Source: UBA10677 sp045654245
Lineage (GTDB): Bacteria; Bacillota; Clostridia; Christensenellales; Pumilibacteraceae
Length of the DNA: 35,892 nucleotides
Assembly: GCA_045654245.1 (NCBI GenBank)
Contig: JAZOMX010000024.1
Location: 1 to 35,892, forward strand
Reading direction: 5' to 3'
Below are positions 32,133 to 35,892 of this stretch, piece after piece. The position numbers were made by a program, and so were the translations under genes. The notes under the pieces were generated by a model. It saw only the letters and a list, made by a program, of their open reading frames with translations. It searched no databases and was not told the origin of the DNA. Within the stretch, counting starts at the first letter, position 1; each line of letters begins with the position of its first letter.

Positions 32133-32232
32133 CCGTCGCAATGACCGGTTGATTTTTTATGGAAAGATACTGTGAAATACTTCGTGTTTTGCTTGGTTAC
32201 AGACCGCAGAGGGTATGCGCCCTCGCAATAAC
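32133..32232. repeat. REP-like pair with TCGCAAT cores in the 32109-32512 intergenic region
   Basis: Two related cores, CCGTCGCAATGACC (32133-32146) and GCCCTCGCAATAAC (32219-32232), lie about 86 bp apart in the same orientation. A GAGGG-6-nt-CCCTC hairpin (32209-32224) touches the second. CTCGCAATGAC-type sequences are typical of intergenic palindromic elements in many bacteria, so this may be a decayed element. It lies within the presumed 5' leader of the symporter gene. The rest of the 404-bp gap holds the two divergent promoters and no gene. Confidence 0.35.
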
Positions 32233-32326
32233 ACTCGTCTTTCTTGTATTTTTCTCATCAAATCGCAATAAATTGCTAATCAACCGTCTATTGTGACTTC
32301 GCCTAAACTAATAAATTACCTCGATA

Positions 32327-32355
32327 ATGATACTAAAAATAGGCTTAAAAGTCAA
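32327..32355 (-). promoter_or_regulatory. Promoter of the symporter gene
   Basis: On the minus strand TTGACT (32355-32350), 17 bp and TATCAT (32332-32327). Confidence 0.6.
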
Positions 32356-32413
32356 CGGAAAAACGAGGTATTTCGCCAAAACTGATAAAAAACTATCGTA
32401 AACGCAATTTTCA

Positions 32414-32464
32414 CGAGATTTTTAGTTTTCTCGTTTGACAAAACGGCTAATAATTTAGTATAAT
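32414..32464 (+). promoter_or_regulatory. Promoter of the GH2 gene with upstream inverted repeat
   Basis: TTGACA (32435-32440), 18 bp and TATAAT (32459-32464). An inverted repeat CGAGA-10 nt-TCTCG (32414-32433) ends one base before the -35 and may be an operator. Confidence 0.65.
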
Positions 32465-32512
32465 TAGGTGAAAATTATAATGAGAAAGTAAATTTAGGAG
32501 ATGAGAAAGATA

Positions 32513-34774
32513 ATGAGAACTGTTTTAAGTATAAACGAAAACTGGCTCTTTTATAAGGGGGCGGACGCTTCGTCGCAAAGAGAGAACGGCGAGACCGTTT
32601 CGCTTCCGCACTCGTGGAACGCGCTTGACGGCCAGGACGGAGGAAACGATTATTTCCGTGGCGCGTGTCTTTACGCAAAGACAGTAGAGAGAGCCGATTT
32701 GCCCGTTGCGGATAGATATTATATTGAAATTGAGGGAGCAAACTCGTCTGCCGACCTATTCGTAGGCGGAGTAAAGTTAGCGCATCACGACGGCGGTTAT
32801 TCGACTTGGAGAGTAGATATTACCGACCACCTTGGCGAGAGCGCAGAAATAGCAATCGTAGTGGACAACTCTCCCAACGAAGAAGTATATCCGCAAATGG
32901 CGGACTTTACTTTCTACGGCGGACTTTACCGTGACGTTAACATCATAGCGGTATCGAATACTCACTTTGACCTTGATTACTACGGCGCGCCCGGAGTTAT
33001 GGTTACGCCTACCGTAGAGGGAAACAATGCGAGCGTTGAGATTAGAGCGTTCGTGACGAACGAGCAAGCGGGCGATAAGATTGTTTATAAAATTCTCGAT
33101 GCCGACGGAAAAGAGGTTGCTTTTGCCGAGGGCGAAGAAAAAACGAAAACGCTTACGATTGAGGGCGTTACTTTGTGGCACGGTAGAAAGAACCCCTATC
33201 TATACAAGGCGGTAGTAACGCTAGTAAGAGAGGGCGAGGCACTCGACGAGGTTAGCGCTCGTTTCGGTTGCAGAACCTTTAAGATTGACCCCGAGCGTGG
33301 ATTTATTCTCAACGGAGAAGAGTATCCCCTGCGAGGCGTTTCTCGTCACCAAGACAGACTTGGTTTGGGCAACGCTCTACTTCCTGAGCATCACGCCGAG
33401 GATATGGACTACATTTGCGAGGTAGGAGCAACTACGATTAGACTTGCTCACTACCAGCACGACCAGTATTTCTACGACCTTTGCGACGAGCGTGGTATGG
33501 TTGTTTGGGCGGAAATTCCTTATATTTCCAGACATATGCCGACGGGTAGAGAAAATACGATTTCGCAAATGAAAGAACTCGTTTTCCAAAACTATAACCA
33601 CCCCTCAATCGTAGTTTGGGGACTTTCTAACGAGATTTCGATTAGCGGGTCTAGTGACGACTTGCTTGAAAATCATAAAATCCTAAACGACCTATGCCAC
33701 GAACTTGACAAGACGAGGCTAACGACGATTGCGTGCGTGTCTATGTGCAGTATGGACGACCCCTACGTTCAAATTCCCGACGTCGTTTCGTACAATCACT
33801 ATTTCGGTTGGTACGGTGGAGATACTTCTATGAACGGTCCGTGGTTTGATAAATTCCACGAAAAACATCCGCTTATTCCTATCGGCGTAAGCGAGTATGG
33901 TTGCGAGGCTCTTAACTGGCACACCTCTAACCCCGTTCAAGGCGATTACACCGAGGAATACCAAGCGTACTATCACGAAGAACTAATCAAACAGTTGTTT
34001 ACCCGTAAGTATATTTGGGCAACTCATGTTTGGAATATGTTCGACTTCGGCGCAGACGCTAGAGCGGAGGGTGGCGAAAACGGTCAAAACCATAAAGGTC
34101 TTATGACTATGGACAGAAAGTATAAAAAGGACGCTTTCTACGCTTATAAGGCGTGGCTTTCGGACGAGCCGTTCGTACACCTTTGCGGAAAGAGATATAT
34201 AGATAGAGTTGAAGAAGTCACTAAGGTTACGGTTTACTCGAACCAACCCGAGGTAGAACTTTTCGTAAACGGTGTAAGCGTAGGCAAGAAATCCGCACCC
34301 GACCACTTCTTCTATTTCGAGGTTAAAAACGAGGGCGAGAGCGATATCGTAGCGGTAGCAGGCGACCTTAAAGACGAGGGCAAAATCCGTAAGGTTGACG
34401 AGATGAACCAAGACTATATCCTCAAAGAAAAGGGAGCGGTTCTTAACTGGTTCGACGTCGAGACTAAAGAGGGTAGATATTCGCTTAACGACAAAATCAG
34501 CGATATTATGAAATCCAAGCGCGGTAAACTTTGGTTTATCCTAACTATGCTCAAGGTTAAGCGTAAAATGACCGCTGGAAAAAAGAAAAAATCGGGCGGT
34601 TTCGATATCGATATGTCGTCGGCAGGTAGCGGAATTATGCAAATGATGGGCGGATTTACCGTTCTTCGCCTCACGAGTATGATATCTATGGCAAACGTGA
34701 ACTTTACCAAGGACGAATTACTCAAAATGAACAAAAAACTCAACCGTATCCGCAAGCCTAAGGAATTAAGATAA
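32513..34774 (+). CDS. Glycoside hydrolase family 2 beta-galactosidase-like enzyme
   Basis: The 753-residue protein shows the GH2 order. A jelly-roll sugar-binding domain (about 1-150, SLPHSWNALDGQDGG and DFTFYGGLYRDVNII) is followed by an Ig-like domain (to about 250) and a TIM barrel. The barrel starts at RGFILNGEEYPLRGVSRHQD and has acid/base Glu374 in WGLSNEISISG and nucleophile Glu461 in GVSEYGCEA. A DUF4982-like domain follows (VTVYSNQPEVELFVNGVSVGKK). A further C-terminal tail of about 110 residues is basic and Met-rich (KLWFILTMLKVKRKM, GIMQMMGG). No signal peptide is present, so it is cytosolic and acts on imported sugar. ATG 32513 is preferred to ATG 32501, which touches GGAG. The exact substrate (lactose or another beta-galactoside) is not settled. 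Confidence 0.9.
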   Translation: MRTVLSINENWLFYKGADASSQRENGETVSLPHSWNALDGQDGGNDYFRGACLYAKTVERADLPVADRYYIEIEGANSSADLFVGGVKLAHHDGGYSTWRVDITDHLGESAEIAIVVDNSPNEEVYPQMADFTFYGGLYRDVNIIAVSNTHFDLDYYGAPGVMVTPTVEGNNASVEIRAFVTNEQAGDKIVYKILDADGKEVAFAEGEEKTKTLTIEGVTLWHGRKNPYLYKAVVTLVREGEALDEVSARFGCRTFKIDPERGFILNGEEYPLRGVSRHQDRLGLGNALLPEHHAEDMDYICEVGATTIRLAHYQHDQYFYDLCDERGMVVWAEIPYISRHMPTGRENTISQMKELVFQNYNHPSIVVWGLSNEISISGSSDDLLENHKILNDLCHELDKTRLTTIACVSMCSMDDPYVQIPDVVSYNHYFGWYGGDTSMNGPWFDKFHEKHPLIPIGVSEYGCEALNWHTSNPVQGDYTEEYQAYYHEELIKQLFTRKYIWATHVWNMFDFGADARAEGGENGQNHKGLMTMDRKYKKDAFYAYKAWLSDEPFVHLCGKRYIDRVEEVTKVTVYSNQPEVELFVNGVSVGKKSAPDHFFYFEVKNEGESDIVAVAGDLKDEGKIRKVDEMNQDYILKEKGAVLNWFDVETKEGRYSLNDKISDIMKSKRGKLWFILTMLKVKRKMTAGKKKKSGGFDIDMSSAGSGIMQMMGGFTVLRLTSMISMANVNFTKDELLKMNKKLNRIRKPKELR

Positions 34775-34864
34775 ATCCTTACGGATTTGTGATATTCGCT
34801 AACGCGAGTTAAGAAAAAAGAAACGCGATAATCGTAATAGTCATAGGGATTTTTTAGGAACTAT

Positions 34865-34896
34865 AAAAGGATAGCAAAATTTTTTGCTATCCTTTT
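34865..34896. terminator. Bidirectional terminator between GH2 and the FxLYD gene
   Basis: AAAAGGATAGCAAAA (34865-34879) pairs with TTTTGCTATCCTTTT (34882-34896). A- and T-rich ends serve both strands. Confidence 0.75.
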
Positions 34897-34959
34897 CTTT
34901 TTCCTTTTAAAAACACACGACTTTGTTTAAAAGTATAGTGTGCTACACTTTTCATACGT

Positions 34960-35736
34960 TTAATAACATATTACAGTTACATCTGTTGTCTTCCAAGAAA
35001 CAGGTCTATTAGTAGTGCTTATACCTGATGCCGAATAAATCCAAGTTTCACCTGCGCCTAATCCAGATTGATTATCTATAGCTGTTCCTACTACATTACC
35101 GGCACTATCATAAAGTGTAAAAGTAATACTTACATAATCCATAGTTTTGTTTGAAGTGTTTTTGACGGAGCCTGTAATAGTAACGTAATAATAATCAAAA
35201 CTTTCTTCTACACTCATACTCGATTGTCGAACAGGCTCTAATTGACTGCTTGTTGAAGAGCCAAGCCCACCAGGTATTAGAATCCATAAAAACACGCAAA
35301 AAGCAACTATAATAGATATTATACCCAAAACAATACCTATTTTCTTTTGATTTGCTTCACTATGACTTACTTCGCTATATGTAGTTATTTGTGGTTGTAT
35401 AGTATCGTTGAAAAATTCCTCGTTTTTTACTGTCCTTTCCGACAACGATTTTAAGGCTGTAATATGATAACTACCATTCAATTGAAGATTGTTAAAATTT
35501 TTTGCTCCTGTATCAACAATACGTAAATCATTTCCAAACGAAAAACCCTTGTTTTCCATATAAACTTTACCATTACACTTTTCGCACATACAAGTCACGC
35601 CTGTACTAGAAAACCCTTGTTTAATGTCTAACAACCAATGTGGATTTTCGCCACAAAACGGACATCTAGGTAATTCAGTGTCAATCTTTTTTTGTGGGGT
35701 AGAACCTATAAACCCGTCATAACGCTTAAAATTCAT
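34960..35736 (-). CDS. Zinc-ribbon, single-TM, FxLYD-domain protein
   Basis: The 258-residue protein starts MNFKRYDGFIGSTPQKK. It has an N-terminal zinc ribbon (CPFCGENPHW at about 25-34 and CMCEKCNGKVY at about 49-59), a linker, one membrane helix (about 133-155, IGIVLGIISIIVAFCVFLWILI) and an outside beta-sandwich. The sandwich contains VTITGSVKNTSNKTMDYVSITFTLYDSAGNVVGTA, the signature of the FxLYD domain. The ribbon would be cytosolic and the FxLYD domain extracellular. AAGGAG precedes the ATG. Base composition is more AT-rich than the sugar genes to its left, like the first 13 kb. The function is unknown; a sensor or envelope protein is the likely type. Confidence 0.85.
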   Translation of the reverse strand: MNFKRYDGFIGSTPQKKIDTELPRCPFCGENPHWLLDIKQGFSSTGVTCMCEKCNGKVYMENKGFSFGNDLRIVDTGAKNFNNLQLNGSYHITALKSLSERTVKNEEFFNDTIQPQITTYSEVSHSEANQKKIGIVLGIISIIVAFCVFLWILIPGGLGSSTSSQLEPVRQSSMSVEESFDYYYVTITGSVKNTSNKTMDYVSITFTLYDSAGNVVGTAIDNQSGLGAGETWIYSASGISTTNRPVSWKTTDVTVICY

Positions 35737-35751
35737 AAAGTATACTCCTTA

Positions 35752-35785
35752 AAATAAAAAAGTGCGCCTACCGAAGTAAACGCAC
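35752..35785 (-). terminator. UUCG-loop hairpin terminator upstream of the FxLYD gene
   Basis: On the minus strand GTGCGTTTAC, loop TTCG, GTAGGCGCAC form a 10-bp stem with two G-U pairs (35785-35762), followed by TTTTTTATTTT. It lies about 25 nt before the start of the FxLYD gene, so it is either the end of a gene to the right of the window or a conditional terminator in this gene's leader. An upstream stretch, GCAGATTC (35865-35858 on the minus strand), could pair with GAGTCTGC just before the hairpin. Confidence 0.6.
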
Positions 35786-35892
35786 AAAAACGCAGACTCC
35801 GATAGTCGCTAAACAAAACATAAATGAGCGAAGTATTACCTTACACAATCACTTAGTAGAATCTGCATTTTATCAAATTCAAAAAGTAATTG

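Noticed and set aside
32396..32410. cre-like site upstream of the GH2 gene
   Set aside because: TCGTAAACGCAATTT has at least two mismatches at key positions of the consensus and lies upstream of the promoter; support is too weak.
32501..32503. ATG 32501 as the start of the GH2 enzyme
   Set aside because: It directly abuts the GGAG with no spacing; ATG 32513 is better placed and matches the family N-terminus.

Overview
The window looks like a chromosome segment of an uncultured, low-to-moderate GC Clostridia (Firmicutes), probably a gut or rumen organism. The evidence is AGGAG-type ribosome binding sites before nearly every gene, SigA-type promoters (TTGACA-16/18-TATAAT), short bidirectional hairpin terminators between convergent genes, and a gene complement for host or plant sugars (rhamnose, beta-galactosides, amino sugars). 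Order-level placement (for example Christensenellales) is a guess. No rRNA, tRNA, CRISPR array or transposase was found.

Region 1 (1 to about 13.25 kb) is a strongly AT-rich accessory island. From the left it holds a truncated sigma-70-region-4-like HTH gene, a class II Fic AMPylase, a divergent HTH protein, a 1126-residue Ser/Thr kinase fused to a STAND (NB-ARC-like) ATPase, and a series of small genes of unknown function. These include a zinc-ribbon/coiled-coil/beta-sandwich gene interrupted by an in-frame TAA. An ADP-ribosylglycohydrolase, an AbiH-type abortive infection protein, an EVE-like domain fused to a PD-(D/E)XK nuclease, and a small unknown protein follow. The most notable signal is a 16-19 bp box (TCAACGAAAATTACAA) repeated three times, each copy exactly 18 nt upstream of a -10 hexamer. 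It stands before the kinase-STAND gene, the 6624 gene and the 7079 operon. I read this as a small dedicated regulon inside a possible defence or conflict module.

Region 2 (13.3 to 34.8 kb) has the richer base composition of the host chromosome. It carries housekeeping genes (a NimA-like flavoprotein, a DUF4432 epimerase-like protein, dtd, a lipoprotein) and an AraC-controlled sugar cluster with three Rossmann/Gfo-Idh-MocA-type proteins (one GH109-like) and an FAD oxidoreductase. nagB follows with its own promoter and a cre-like site. A complete rhaB-rhaA-rhaD operon is transcribed divergently from its likely DeoR-type repressor, which shares an operon with trmO. A membrane protein with a Cys-Glu repeat and a divergent beta-galactoside unit (GPH symporter and GH2 enzyme) complete the region.

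Region 3 (34.96 kb to the end) holds one AT-rich zinc-ribbon/TM/FxLYD gene on the minus strand, with a UUCG-loop hairpin in its leader. It resembles the island genes in composition more than its sugar-gene neighbours. All assignments come from reading motifs and sequence by eye; no database search was run.
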